DNA of 37,826 nucleotides from CALODL01 sp942492115 (GCA_942492115.1 CALODL010000005.1:1-37826), one strand, 5' to 3'; numbered from the stretch's first letter, positions 21,186 to 30,893 are shown. Made by a program: numbers and translations. Notes: generated from the letters alone by a model not told the origin.

Positions 21186-21845
21186 TCAGAACCACGACTC
21201 AATGTCGTCGCTCGGTTCATCTGGTGTCGAACCGGTTGCGAGCCCGGCTGTTTGAGCCCGTTCGGGGGCTGCATGCCGCGCTGGACTCGGGGCGTCGTCG
21301 TCACGCTTCCACGACCCGAGGTCTGGGGTTTTAGCCTTCGCGGCATGGATTTTCGTTGCGTAGCTGAACACTTCCGACACCAGCTCTGGGGTGGGAATGA
21401 AGGCGTCCAGCGCCGGATAGCGGCCGTCGTCAAGAATCAGATTGTCTGGCTCGTACCGCTTGAACACGGCGGCCATGTCAACCAGGTCGGCGTACTTGAT
21501 GTTCTCGAATGCCGCGAACACCATCGCGCAGTCATAGGTCTCGCCGTTGATGTTGTGGCGCATGATGCCGGTGGGCCAGACGTCGTAGGGCTGTCGCGCC
21601 TTGACTTCCACCGAGATCGCCGAAATCCAGGCCATGATCCGCTTATCGGTGTCTTCGCCGATATAGGAGGTCGAGTCGTCGGTAAACGGGGTATAGATCG
21701 GCTTGAGCACCGCCACCGGATACCGTTTGAACACATAGGTCTCTGGCTTGCCGCCGGTGAGCGGCGGCGCCTCTACGCGGATCCGCCCGTCACCCAGTTT
21801 GCTCTCGATCGTCGACTCGACGTCGACATACCCTGTTGTTGCCAT
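21186..21845 (-). CDS. hypothetical protein with acidic C-terminal tail, 219 aa
   Basis: The 219-aa product has a conserved-looking alpha/beta core (residues 1-175). It is followed by a Pro/Ala-rich linker and an acidic tip that ends DEPSDDIESWF. That tip resembles the protein-docking tail of single-stranded-DNA-binding proteins, but the core does not show the SSB OB-fold pattern that I know. GGAGGC lies about 10 nt before ATG 21845. I do not recognise the family. A DNA-processing role is only suggested by the tail. Confidence 0.55.
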   Translation of the reverse strand: MATTGYVDVESTIESKLGDGRIRVEAPPLTGGKPETYVFKRYPVAVLKPIYTPFTDDSTSYIGEDTDKRIMAWISAISVEVKARQPYDVWPTGIMRHNINGETYDCAMVFAAFENIKYADLVDMAAVFKRYEPDNLILDDGRYPALDAFIPTPELVSEVFSYATKIHAAKAKTPDLGSWKRDDDAPSPARHAAPERAQTAGLATGSTPDEPSDDIESWF

Positions 21846-21962
21846 GAAAGTTCGCCTCCCATTAAAGGAATCTCTAGAGATCCGAAGCTATCGCCAAAAG
21901 GAAAACCTGTGTTGCGACACGCACTCGGCTTTCCCCTGCACGGCGACTACTCCGGCTACTCA

Positions 21963-22349
21963 TCAGCTTCGCGCGTTCGCCAGCAGGTCCTCGCGCAGCC
22001 GCTGGCGGGCCTCAGGGTCGGTCGCTAGGCGTGTCTGCGCTTCCTTCAGGAGCCGGTCGTAGTCCATCCGCCACACCCAAAATGCTCCCTGGATCACCGC
22101 ATTCACAGTGAAGCTGACGAACTCCGAGTCGCGTTCGCGTGCCTGCTTGTCGGTCAGCGCCAGGGAGAACAGTTTTCCTTCCAACACCACGGCGATGCAG
22201 TCGGCGTCGCTGGGCTCATCCGGATTGTCGGACCACTCTCCCATCGCCATGTGGTAGGCGTATTCAGCTGCCAGCTCCTCAGCCTTCAACTCTTCAAGTA
22301 GGGCCAGAAGGTTGTCTAGGTTCTTGTCTTGGCTAGTCACGTGGGTCAC
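21963..22349 (-). CDS. hypothetical helical protein, 125-128 aa
   Basis: An acidic helical protein. Residues 10-35 form a Leu/Glu-rich helix, and the C-terminal third is charged (RLLKEAQTRLATDPEARQRL). Two GTG starts are possible: 22349, with GAGGA only 1 nt before it, and 22340, with the same motif at a more usual 10 nt. No motif recognised. It is between the membrane-anchored gene and the 219-aa gene. Confidence 0.55.
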   Translation of the reverse strand: MTHVTSQDKNLDNLLALLEELKAEELAAEYAYHMAMGEWSDNPDEPSDADCIAVVLEGKLFSLALTDKQARERDSEFVSFTVNAVIQGAFWVWRMDYDRLLKEAQTRLATDPEARQRLREDLLANARS

Positions 22350-22370
22350 GTCCTCTAGTCGGGTCGGGTG

Positions 22371-23177
22371 TTATGGCGCTGCGACAGGGGATGACGTCGG
22401 AGTGGGCGACGCCGCGGGGGCTGGCGGCTCCTGGATCGGCTCGGGAGCCCCGGCCGGCAGAGTGACGGTGAATCCTGTAGGGGTGTCGTTTACCGTTGCG
22501 ACTCTGGCCGCAGCAGCATCCCTTGCCGTGTCAGCGATTCGCTTGGCCGCCGTCCCATCATTGCGGACTGCCAGCGTGAAGTCGGCACCCTTGAAGGTCA
22601 CTGATTCGACATCGCCATCACGCAGCCTCACGGTGGTCCCGCCAGGGTAGGTGTATTCATTGCCGGTGTATCCGGATGGCCCGGCATCGACCGCAGCGGC
22701 CAACGCTGCCGGATCGAAGACAACGGGCGCCTCGCCGAGCAGGGTTTCAGGCACCAGTGCCCAACCTTGGTACGTGGCGGCAATTCCGAGAGCTGTCCAT
22801 GCGCCCGGATTCACTTGAGCGAACAGTGCTCGCCGCGACACCGTGTAGGTGACGCTGGTGCCGCTGGCAGATGCCCAGGTGCCCAGTGCATCGCCTGTCT
22901 TCGTGTTGATGTCGGCGGTAAAGGGGTGTTGCACACCGTCTTTAGTTCGCGATGTCCCGGTTGCGGTGATCACCTGCGCGCTTAGGAGGCGATGTACCGC
23001 TTCGGCGCCCTGGCCGCTGTGATCGGGGGGCGGGGCATGCCAGAAAAGCAGTACTGCGACTGTTGCGGCCGCGATCAGCGTAACGGCCAGCGCGGCGATG
23101 GCGGCCCTGGTGCGATGAATGTGCTTGCGCGTCTTCGGCGGCGCATACGCGCCCCCACGATATTCACGGGTCGTCAT
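22371..23177 (-). CDS. membrane-anchored extracytoplasmic protein, 268 aa
   Basis: ATG 23177 has AAGGA about 9 nt before it. The protein has a short basic cytoplasmic start, one membrane segment (about 24-47, AIAALAVTLIAAATVAVLLF) and an external domain of about 180 residues with many Thr/Ser and beta strands. It ends in a Pro/Ala-rich tail. The layout resembles LprG/LppX-like or other mycobacterial envelope proteins, but it has no lipobox and I do not claim the family. It ends the strand block next to eccC and may be an envelope part of the transfer machine. Confidence 0.6.
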   Translation of the reverse strand: MTTREYRGGAYAPPKTRKHIHRTRAAIAALAVTLIAAATVAVLLFWHAPPPDHSGQGAEAVHRLLSAQVITATGTSRTKDGVQHPFTADINTKTGDALGTWASASGTSVTYTVSRRALFAQVNPGAWTALGIAATYQGWALVPETLLGEAPVVFDPAALAAAVDAGPSGYTGNEYTYPGGTTVRLRDGDVESVTFKGADFTLAVRNDGTAAKRIADTARDAAAARVATVNDTPTGFTVTLPAGAPEPIQEPPAPAASPTPTSSPVAAP

Positions 23178-23332
23178 CAACGGCCGTCCTTGTCTGATTT
23201 GTCCTTTGGCGTACAAGCCATCATTTCAACCTTGGTCATATTCCGCAGACGGCACGCGCAACGCTGCTGCGGTGCCGCACATTCCGCTGGCTATCCGCCG
23301 TCGCGACGATGTTGTCGCGGCGGTTGACGGCA

Positions 23333-26300
23333 TCAGCGCACCGCCTCAGAATTGGCAATCTGGATGATCTGGTCGCCTGATCCGCCCGCTTTCAGCCAGA
23401 TTGCTCGACCAACAGGTAGCTTGCTGAACTTGACTTTCTCGTGCACGACGACTTTGCCTTCTCCGGGATTGCCGTTGAGGAACGCGTACCTCGTGCTCGT
23501 TCCACCGGTCAGCGCCGCTGTGAACTTATTCATCCCGACCCACTTCGGCAGGCCGGCACCGTCAGTTCCGACAAGGAAGTGCACTCCGACGTCCATGACG
23601 GGGATCTGCGGCCCTAGCCATTCCAGAGAGCCTGCCGCTGCATTGCCTGACTGCAACGAGCGCAGTGATTCGAATCCGTCGATCACCACGAATACTTCTT
23701 TGCCCTTTACGTATTCGCGGTCGCGTATCTGTGCGGGCGTCTCGGTCCCAGTTGGACGACGGCTCTTCATCAATCGCGCGAGATTCTCGATGATTGGCTG
23801 CGCGCTTTCGGTGTTGGACGCGAATCTGCCAGGCTGCATGTAGCCGCTGGATTCCAGCGACTCGACCATGTCGGCCAGCCCCATTCGTCCGTCGATGATC
23901 AGAATGGCCGCTTCGTGCGGACCGTATACCGTGGTGATCGAGTTGATCCCGGTACGCAGCATGGTAGTGACACCAGCGTGGTCGGTACCGGCCCCGAACA
24001 TGTGCCGGGTTTCTGCCAGGTTCAGTGCCAGGGCTTGGCCCGTGGAGCGGTCAACGCCCAACGGAAGTACTCGCGCCCCGGGGTGCACCTTGGAGAAGTC
24101 GATGTGCTGGTAGGCAGCGATGAGGCTCGAGTAGGGAATGACGCTGGGGACCTGGTGGATCGGCGGAGCGGTGATTCTAGCGCTGGCGCGCTTTTCGGCG
24201 CCGGCTTCTTCGATTCGAGTGCTGTAGTCGCGGACCTTGAAGACGGGCATCCCGGCCTTTTCATGATCGGGTTCGATGCGCTCGGGTATCGGGATGAAGA
24301 CACGGGATCGAAGGATCTGGGGGCGGTTGTTGGAGTCCACGCGTTCGGCGTTGATCGACCCACCTTGCATCGTGATGGGGATGGCCTTGATTGCGGCGCG
24401 GACCACGGAATCGACGACTTGCGGGTCCTCCATGTTGTGATAGACCCGGACGGCCGTTTTTTCAACGAGTTTCGGCATGCGGCCGGTGACCGACTGGGTC
24501 GTGTACACGACATGCACACCAGCCCGGGGAGCATGCGAGAGAAGCTGAATCCATTTATCGCGCGTGTCCATGTATTCCTGTCCACAGTCATCGAGGATCT
24601 GGTCCAGGCCGTCGACGGCGAAAAAGATGTGCCCGTACGGGTCCCCGGTCACACCGAGCTCGTCCTTGCTCGACAGGTACTGCTCGATATTGCGGATGTG
24701 CTTGTTGTCGCCGATGACTTTGGTCCGCAGATCGATGATGCGGTGAATCTCACCCCAGAGTCTGGAGAACATGTCGTCATCAGTCTTGGATGCGTAGCCA
24801 CCCACATTCGGCCATGTGGCCATGCACGCCATATCGGAGCCGGCGTAGTCGTAGATGTACCAGGATGCGTAGTCCGCCGCATACGTCAGCGCGGACGCGG
24901 CGATCATGGCACGCAGCGTGTTCGTCTTTCCCGTTCGGTTCCCACCTGCGATGTGCGCGTTTGACTGCGCTCCAGTGAAGTTCACGATCATCGGCTCACG
25001 CTTGTGTTCCAGCGGGACATCGATGTCCCCGATCCGCAGTTGCAGTTTGCCCTTTTCGGGTACCCACCCCGTCTCCACATGGGGGATAGACAGCGGGTGA
25101 CGCAACGGTTCCGTCCAAAGCTCCCGCATCTGATATGGACGGCTGCACCGTTGCACTAGCCGAATTCCGGCTTCGACCAGGGTCATGCCTGACTCTTCGG
25201 TGCGCACAGCGGGCACCGACTGCGGCTCGCAGTCGTCTTCTGTCGTACCAACGTTGGGCCGGTGGTACATACCGAACTCGGTGACGTCTTCAGCGTGGAC
25301 TTCTGCGCCACGTCTGGCTCTTGGCGCCTCCCCCGGGGGGGTGGGTTCAGCACTGTCGCCAACTGGGCGCATGTAGGGCTTCTGCCAATTCCAGGCCATG
25401 ACCCGCTGCCATATTGTGTCCTGTTTGTTTACCGTCTTGCAGAACAGCGCAACCATCGACTCGGGGAGCCGTGTTGCACCGTCGTTGCCCTTGAGGACGG
25501 TTTTCGATTCGGACGGCTTGGTGACCTTCAACGAGATACCGAACATGGCGTGCTTGACGAAGTCTCCAACAGCCGCTTCGTCGAGATACTGCGACGCGAG
25601 GACGACCTCCAACCCCAGCGAGCGGCCAAGGCGCCCCAGCCTGATGAAGATGTCGCGGTACTCGGGATGCGCTCCAAGGAACTCGTGCACCTCGTCGGCA
25701 ATGAACAGCAGGAAGGGCAGGGGCTCCATCTCCGGGTGCGTCCTGGCCCGCTCACGGTATTCCCGAATATTCTCGACATCGGAGTACTGGTTGATCAACT
25801 CCTGGCGATAAATCAGCTCGCCTTCGAGGACATCTTTGGTCCGTTCGAGCAGGTCGAGCGCATTCTCCAGGTTCGTGATCGTGGCGACCTCATGGCCGAT
25901 TCGGCCCTGGAACTTCTTCCACGTCGCCCCGCCTTTGAAGTCGGCCAGGATCAGACGCAGTTTCGACGGCGAGTTCGCCAGGATCAGCCCGAGAACAATT
26001 GCAGTCATCGTGAAGGACTTGCCGGTGCCTGTACCGCCGGACACCATCCCGTGCGGGCCGGTGCCACCTGCCACTACTTCGAAGAGGTCGAGTTTGGCCA
26101 GTTCGCCTGTCGGCGCGTTGTTTTCGTCGAGGACGTATCCGAACATCGTTTCCAATGTCTCGGTGTACTCGGCCGGATCCCACACGCGGCCTTTGAGGTC
26201 GAACTCGTCGATGTTGCCGATGCCCAGGTAATCCAGAATTGTGGGCAGCGACGACACGTCGATCGGTTCAGCTTCGGGGGCGGCCGCTTCCTGCTGGTCG

Positions 26301-27511
26301 GGGTTGAATCCGAAGCCTTGTGGCCGAATCGGGGCCATGGCGCGCGCGGTCAGTTCGGCGTCAAAGCGTGAGACGTAGTCGGCGCGCGCTGCGCCGGCTT
26401 GATGCATCCTGAGTCTGTCACCGTCCACACGCATCCGGTGTCTGCGTTCTGTGACTTCGGCATCGGATTGGACGTTGGCAGCCAGGAATGTCACCCCGGG
26501 GATTCCTTGGGTGTATCCGGCGGGGAATCGCAGTGTCAGGTCGGGGTCGTCGACAATGACGTACATCCGAGTTCCCGTGGCATACAGGGTGTCGAACTGG
26601 CCTGACATGTCGTCAAGGAACTCTTCGTAGTTCCGCCAGGCAAGCTGCCGGTAGCCGGCCGCGCCCGGTTCACGGAGACGATTCCTACTGTGGGGCAACC
26701 ATTTTGTCCAACCCCACTCTTTTGTGTCGCGGGAGATGACGCCGACCAGAATCTTGTTCGGCGAGTATTTGAACCCACCCGAAAGCACCATGGAACGAAT
26801 GAGCCCGTTGATGCGTTCCTGATCTGGACCCCTGAACCCATATGCAGGGGCACTCATTTCCCGCGCCACGGGCACTTCAGGCACCACCGACATCAGCGAT
26901 CGGAACCTACTCACCGCTACGGCTGAGTACTCCTCGTACAGATGTTCCTCGGCTTCGTCGATGCCGCTGGCGTCCTTGGGCTTGAGTTCGACGGATAGCC
27001 GTTCGGTTCCTACCCCGATCCGAAGGACCGCCTGCTCGGCCTCTGCGGTGACATCACCGGACCAAAAGGTCGCGGCGCGTTGCTCGACCAGGCGGCGAAT
27101 GTTCCCAGGATTGGGGTGAAAGTGCAGTGCGGCCGCCTGCTGAGCGCCGGCAGTTTCGTGCACATCAACAGCGGATTCAGCCAGCTGCCAGTCGATATTT
27201 TGACGTTTGCGGTCCAGGTCCCCATCACCGCCGCCAATGCCGTTCAGCACGGCCGCGCCGACGCCGCCGACCATCGTCACAAACATCACCGTGTAGCCCA
27301 TGAGCATCATGGGATTTGGCTGGCGGCCCATCACGGAGAACATCAGGAACAGGAAGAAGATCATCAGCACACCGACGGCAATACCGAGAACGATCTTCAG
27401 GGCGCTGACTTTGCCTTTTTCTTCCCGCTTGATCGGCGACGCGATCACGATGTCACTACTTGGCGGCCGCAGCGGTTTTGCTTCGCGAGGGGTGTACTCC
27501 ACAGTGCTCAC
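23333..27511 (-). CDS. eccC: EccC, type VII secretion FtsK/SpoIIIE ATPase
   Basis: A 1,392-aa single-chain EccC. Two membrane segments lie at about 38-62 and 67-88. The first ATPase domain has Walker A SGGTGTGKS (K498) and Walker B ADE (D606, E607). The second has GGNRTGKT (K862) and Walker B VDGLD (D967). The third has a degenerate P-loop, GAGTDHAGVTT, with V1181 where the Lys should be. EccC drives substrate export in ESX systems and recognises substrate tails. Length matches fused EccCa-EccCb types such as those on conjugative mycobacterial plasmids. GTG 27511 has no Shine-Dalgarno sequence; TACAGT lies 8 nt before it, so it may be leaderless. Confidence 0.95.
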   Translation of the reverse strand: MSTVEYTPREAKPLRPPSSDIVIASPIKREEKGKVSALKIVLGIAVGVLMIFFLFLMFSVMGRQPNPMMLMGYTVMFVTMVGGVGAAVLNGIGGGDGDLDRKRQNIDWQLAESAVDVHETAGAQQAAALHFHPNPGNIRRLVEQRAATFWSGDVTAEAEQAVLRIGVGTERLSVELKPKDASGIDEAEEHLYEEYSAVAVSRFRSLMSVVPEVPVAREMSAPAYGFRGPDQERINGLIRSMVLSGGFKYSPNKILVGVISRDTKEWGWTKWLPHSRNRLREPGAAGYRQLAWRNYEEFLDDMSGQFDTLYATGTRMYVIVDDPDLTLRFPAGYTQGIPGVTFLAANVQSDAEVTERRHRMRVDGDRLRMHQAGAARADYVSRFDAELTARAMAPIRPQGFGFNPDQQEAAAPEAEPIDVSSLPTILDYLGIGNIDEFDLKGRVWDPAEYTETLETMFGYVLDENNAPTGELAKLDLFEVVAGGTGPHGMVSGGTGTGKSFTMTAIVLGLILANSPSKLRLILADFKGGATWKKFQGRIGHEVATITNLENALDLLERTKDVLEGELIYRQELINQYSDVENIREYRERARTHPEMEPLPFLLFIADEVHEFLGAHPEYRDIFIRLGRLGRSLGLEVVLASQYLDEAAVGDFVKHAMFGISLKVTKPSESKTVLKGNDGATRLPESMVALFCKTVNKQDTIWQRVMAWNWQKPYMRPVGDSAEPTPPGEAPRARRGAEVHAEDVTEFGMYHRPNVGTTEDDCEPQSVPAVRTEESGMTLVEAGIRLVQRCSRPYQMRELWTEPLRHPLSIPHVETGWVPEKGKLQLRIGDIDVPLEHKREPMIVNFTGAQSNAHIAGGNRTGKTNTLRAMIAASALTYAADYASWYIYDYAGSDMACMATWPNVGGYASKTDDDMFSRLWGEIHRIIDLRTKVIGDNKHIRNIEQYLSSKDELGVTGDPYGHIFFAVDGLDQILDDCGQEYMDTRDKWIQLLSHAPRAGVHVVYTTQSVTGRMPKLVEKTAVRVYHNMEDPQVVDSVVRAAIKAIPITMQGGSINAERVDSNNRPQILRSRVFIPIPERIEPDHEKAGMPVFKVRDYSTRIEEAGAEKRASARITAPPIHQVPSVIPYSSLIAAYQHIDFSKVHPGARVLPLGVDRSTGQALALNLAETRHMFGAGTDHAGVTTMLRTGINSITTVYGPHEAAILIIDGRMGLADMVESLESSGYMQPGRFASNTESAQPIIENLARLMKSRRPTGTETPAQIRDREYVKGKEVFVVIDGFESLRSLQSGNAAAGSLEWLGPQIPVMDVGVHFLVGTDGAGLPKWVGMNKFTAALTGGTSTRYAFLNGNPGEGKVVVHEKVKFSKLPVGRAIWLKAGGSGDQIIQIANSEAVR

Positions 27512-27547
27512 GGTTGCTGACTGTATGGCCGGATCGTCAGTTGTGTG

Positions 27548-27578
27548 ATGACACGCCGTAGCTGATCTCGCGTAACAT
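27548..27578 (+). promoter_or_regulatory. leaderless-type promoter for lipoprotein gene
   Basis: ATGACA (27548-27553, five of six bases of TTGACA) and TAACAT (27573-27578, TANNNT type) are spaced by 19 nt. The -10 box ends 7 nt before ATG 27586. The same -10-to-start spacing occurs at the eccB and 6775 promoters. Confidence 0.4.
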
Positions 27579-27585
27579 CAAGGAT

Positions 27586-27873
27586 ATGCACACCACAAAG
27601 CGCGGCGCCCGGACTCGGCTTGCCGTTATCGTAGTGGCCGCGGTGTGCCTATCAGGTTGCGCACCGCGAGTTGTCGGTGGCCAGGCCGTCCAGGACCCCA
27701 CCTTCACTCCGGGTCAGCAGAATCAAGTGACACAGACCCAGCAACCTCAGCAGGTGTCTGCGCCATCGGGGTTCGAATACCCGAAAACTGACCGCCCGAC
27801 CGAGCACCCGGAGGTCGGTCTCGGCGTGCCCACGCATCCGCCGACAGACTTCTCTCTGATCCCCGGCAACTGA
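27586..27873 (+). CDS. lipoprotein, 95 aa
   Basis: Residues 1-25 form a lipoprotein signal with basic start, hydrophobic core and lipobox LSGC (C25). The mature part of 70 residues is Gln/Pro-rich and disordered, so it may be a short surface lipoprotein that contacts the secretion or envelope complex. It is transcribed divergently from eccC and converges on the PPE gene, ending 8 nt before the stop of that gene. No family recognised. Confidence 0.7.
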   Translation: MHTTKRGARTRLAVIVVAAVCLSGCAPRVVGGQAVQDPTFTPGQQNQVTQTQQPQQVSAPSGFEYPKTDRPTEHPEVGLGVPTHPPTDFSLIPGN

Positions 27874-27880
27874 CGCTGCG

Positions 27881-29077
27881 TTAGTCGAAGAGGGCGTCTT
27901 CTTCGGGGTTTGATGTATTGCGGAATTGGTCGTCACGCGACTTGGCGCGGTAGACATGTTCCCCACCTTGGTATTCGGCACCGCTGTCAGTTTTGTCGCG
28001 GTGACGACGCGGGGGGACAGCTCCGCCCATTCCGCCGGCACCAGCGCCAGACGACAGCGTGGTCCCCACCTTCTCCAGCGGGATACCGGTGAACGAGGGA
28101 CCGGTCCGCACAGCTGTTGACAGTGGTTTGTTGAGTTCGCCGGTGATGCCACCGCCAGCTCCCCCAGTGGCAAGACGCGATCCGAGCCCGCCCATCGCAC
28201 CAGTTCCGCTACCCAGCGGCAGGCCTCCACGCACCGGCATGCCGCCACGTGTTTGGGCGGGCGTGGATCCCAGGCCGGCGCTGCCTGTTCCCAGCCCGTT
28301 ACCCAAGGCACCGCTCAGCGGCCCCATCAGCTGGCCCATCACACTCTGGACCGGTTGGAATACCTGTCCCAGCTGCGACGACAGCATCTGAACGAATTGC
28401 GCCGGCATTTGGGCGGCCTGCGGTATCGCCTGGACCACCATGGGCAGCATCTTGGTCATCATGTCGGCAGGTTTGCTGGCGGCGTTCTTGCTCGCGAGTT
28501 CCTGCGCGGTCTGTGCGGCCGTCTCAGCTGATTGCGAACCCGGCATCGCGGTGATCAGTGGCGGGGGCGGCGGCGAGGGCTTGAACATTGTCGCAGTCGT
28601 CGCGGCAGTGTCGTAGGCCATCATGGTGCCAGCATTCTCGGCATGCATTTGCCCGTATTGCACCTGCAGAGCCACTGCTGTCGGGTCGGCTGGGCCAAGG
28701 ATCGACGTTCCGACGGCCGTGGCATAGGCCGTTCGGTTCGCCAACACCGCTTCCAGCGGCACCATCGTCGCTTTCCCTTGGCCGTAGGCGGCAGCGGCGC
28801 CTTGCAGGGCCAATGCTTGGCCATCTGCCAGCCCATGCATGATGCCTAGCCAGCCGCCATATCCGGCGGCCGCTGTCAGCTGCGCCGCGGAGGACACTCC
28901 GAACACTTGGGCGGCCAGGTCGGCCTTCTGGGCGAAAAATGTTCCCAACGCGGCGGCGGCGTTGACCGCCATCCCGGTCCAGGCACCCGCTGCGCCCATC
29001 CATCCCCCGGGCCCCGGCCCTTCGTATCGGCCGGCATTCATTTCGGGAGGATAGGCACCCCACGGTTCCACAGGCAT
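27881..29077 (-). CDS. PPE-family protein, ESX-associated
   Basis: The 398-aa product has the Pro-Pro-Glu motif at residues 10-12 (YPPEMNAGRY). An Ala/Gly-rich helical domain follows, through about residue 165, typical of the PPE fold. After a Pro stretch and a Gly/Met-rich linker comes a C-terminal region with GTLSSG and basic-acidic tail. PPE proteins are exported by ESX systems as dimers with a PE protein. No PE gene lies directly upstream, which is unusual. GAGGGG is upstream of ATG 29077. Its promoter must lie in the 148 bp shared with eccB. Confidence 0.8.
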   Translation of the reverse strand: MPVEPWGAYPPEMNAGRYEGPGPGGWMGAAGAWTGMAVNAAAALGTFFAQKADLAAQVFGVSSAAQLTAAAGYGGWLGIMHGLADGQALALQGAAAAYGQGKATMVPLEAVLANRTAYATAVGTSILGPADPTAVALQVQYGQMHAENAGTMMAYDTAATTATMFKPSPPPPPLITAMPGSQSAETAAQTAQELASKNAASKPADMMTKMLPMVVQAIPQAAQMPAQFVQMLSSQLGQVFQPVQSVMGQLMGPLSGALGNGLGTGSAGLGSTPAQTRGGMPVRGGLPLGSGTGAMGGLGSRLATGGAGGGITGELNKPLSTAVRTGPSFTGIPLEKVGTTLSSGAGAGGMGGAVPPRRHRDKTDSGAEYQGGEHVYRAKSRDDQFRNTSNPEEDALFD

Positions 29078-29190
29078 AGCGGCGTCCCCTCAAGTTTTGC
29101 GCGCCGAGGACATTCGTCCTCCACTTCACCTGTTCTAAAGAATAACTGGCAATTGGGGCGGCGGGTTTCGAAGACCTTACGGCGCGGCGC

Positions 29191-29218
29191 CCGACACAAC
29201 GCGAATCGCCCATATTCT
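29191..29218 (+). promoter_or_regulatory. leaderless-type promoter for eccB
   Basis: CCGACA (29191-29196, similar to TTGACA) and TATTCT (29213-29218) have a 16-nt spacer. The -10 box ends 7 nt before GTG 29226. No ribosome site precedes the GTG. Confidence 0.5.
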
Positions 29219-29225
29219 GCCCCTT

Positions 29226-30893
29226 GTGACATCACCACTGACGGACCAGGACGCACACCGCAAGGTCACCACAGCCGGGCAAGCTAACGCGCGCAACTAC
29301 ATGGCGCGCATGACGCGGATGGCCGCGTTCCGCCGAGACGAAGTGGCCCTCACTAACCCGTTCTCGATGGTCAAAATCCCAGTCATGTTGGCGTTCGCAG
29401 CGCTTGTGGTCATCAGCCTCATCGCCGCACTGTTGGCATGGATTAAACCCCAGCCCGACACCGGGATTGGGAAGTTCCTCATGGGGCAAGAGGGCGGTTT
29501 GTTCGTCCTTTACACAGGGCCCGACCACGTGGAGCGTCTCCACGCTGTTCCCAATGCCGCCTCCGGGTACTTGATCGCCAAGTCGGCCGAACGACCCAAG
29601 ATCGTCAAAGACGAGATCCTTGGCAAGTACCCCAAGGGAATGCCCATGGGAATCGCCGGTGCCCCCAACTCCCTGCTACAGCGCACCGAGTCTGAGTCGG
29701 CTTGGCAGGTATGTGATTGGCATGACAGCCGGGCCAATCTGTCGCTGACAAAAGCCGGTTCTCTGCAGACAACGGTGATCGCCGGAACTGACGCCCGGCA
29801 GGGCGGAACATCTTTGGGTCAGGACAAAGCGGTCATTGTTCGAGCGCCCAGCGATCCGCAGCCCTGGCTGCTGTTCCGCAATACCCGCGCTGAAATCGGC
29901 GCGACGGATTACACAATGCACTCAGCTCTGGGTATACCCACGACGTCTGTCGATGCCCCCATGGTGGTCTCCGCGGGCCTGCTCAACGCCATTCCACCCG
30001 TGCCTGCCCTCACACTTCCCGCCATCGCTCAAGCGGGGCGACCTTCCGCGTCCGTCCCCGGTTTCGTCAATGCAGATGTTTTGGCCTACAAGGATCTTGA
30101 TGGTTCTGACCGATACGCCGCTGTGGAAGATGCCGGGATTCAGGACGTGCCGCTGCCGGTGGCCAGAATGCTCATCGCGGCCGGCGGCGCGCAGAAGAAT
30201 ATCGAGGATTCGGCGGCCGTCGCGCATATGACCCGTGCGGCCGAGATCCCGTTGGACCACTACCCGCCCGCAGTTCCGTCCATCATCACCCCGGACACGC
30301 TGTGCTACTCGTGGAACCGCGCGGCCGGTTCCAACACGGCCACCCTCGACATCCTCACCGCGCCCTCGATACCTGTCACCGACAAGGCACGCGCTGCCAC
30401 CGTCAGCTTGCTGCGACCGGCAAACGCAGAACTGGCCAGCAAGTACATTTCCACACCCGGCAAGGGCTGGTTTGTGCGGCTGACCGGAGATGGCTCGTAC
30501 AGCGAGGCGCGAGAGCAAATCGGCTATATCAGCGATTCGGGGATTTTTTACGCCATCATCCCCGGCCCTGACGGCGACTACACCCCGACAGCCAGCGCGC
30601 TAGGTCTATCCGGAGCACCCAATCTCATCCCCGAATCTGTGGCCAGTCTGCTGCTTACAGGTCCCGACCTGTCCCTGACGGCCGTGCTGCGAGAATCAGT
30701 GCAGCCTGCCACCAACAGCGAGGCCCCGGGCGCGACACCGACGAAGGTTCCGGGCGGGCAAACCATCGATCTCCCGCCGCCTCCGCTGCCCACCGTTACG
30801 GCCACGGCCACGGCTACGCAGACCGCAACCGCCACGGTGACTGCACCGCCCCCGCCGCCACCGCCCGCCGAGGAGCCGAACCCCGGCGGATAA
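29226..30893 (+). CDS. eccB: EccB, type VII secretion core membrane protein
   Basis: A 555-aa protein with a cytoplasmic N terminus, one membrane segment at about 50-72 and a large external domain. The start matches EccB (QANARNYMARMTRMAAFRRDEVALTN at 19-44 in parts; the Arg-rich RRDE helix before the membrane is characteristic), and later GMPMGIAGAPNSLL and WQVCDW (C in the external domain) are also EccB-like. EccB is part of the inner-membrane ESX complex with EccC, EccD and EccE. The C terminus is a Thr/Ala- and Pro-rich tail of about 50 residues, made from short tandem codon repeats. It is followed 12 nt later by the next gene, which is likely in the same operon. Confidence 0.9.
   Translation: MTSPLTDQDAHRKVTTAGQANARNYMARMTRMAAFRRDEVALTNPFSMVKIPVMLAFAALVVISLIAALLAWIKPQPDTGIGKFLMGQEGGLFVLYTGPDHVERLHAVPNAASGYLIAKSAERPKIVKDEILGKYPKGMPMGIAGAPNSLLQRTESESAWQVCDWHDSRANLSLTKAGSLQTTVIAGTDARQGGTSLGQDKAVIVRAPSDPQPWLLFRNTRAEIGATDYTMHSALGIPTTSVDAPMVVSAGLLNAIPPVPALTLPAIAQAGRPSASVPGFVNADVLAYKDLDGSDRYAAVEDAGIQDVPLPVARMLIAAGGAQKNIEDSAAVAHMTRAAEIPLDHYPPAVPSIITPDTLCYSWNRAAGSNTATLDILTAPSIPVTDKARAATVSLLRPANAELASKYISTPGKGWFVRLTGDGSYSEAREQIGYISDSGIFYAIIPGPDGDYTPTASALGLSGAPNLIPESVASLLLTGPDLSLTAVLRESVQPATNSEAPGATPTKVPGGQTIDLPPPPLPTVTATATATQTATATVTAPPPPPPPAEEPNPGG

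Noticed and set aside
30780..30890. Repeats at the end of eccB as a separate repeat element
   Set aside because: They encode the Thr/Ala- and Pro-rich tail in frame; this is coding low complexity.
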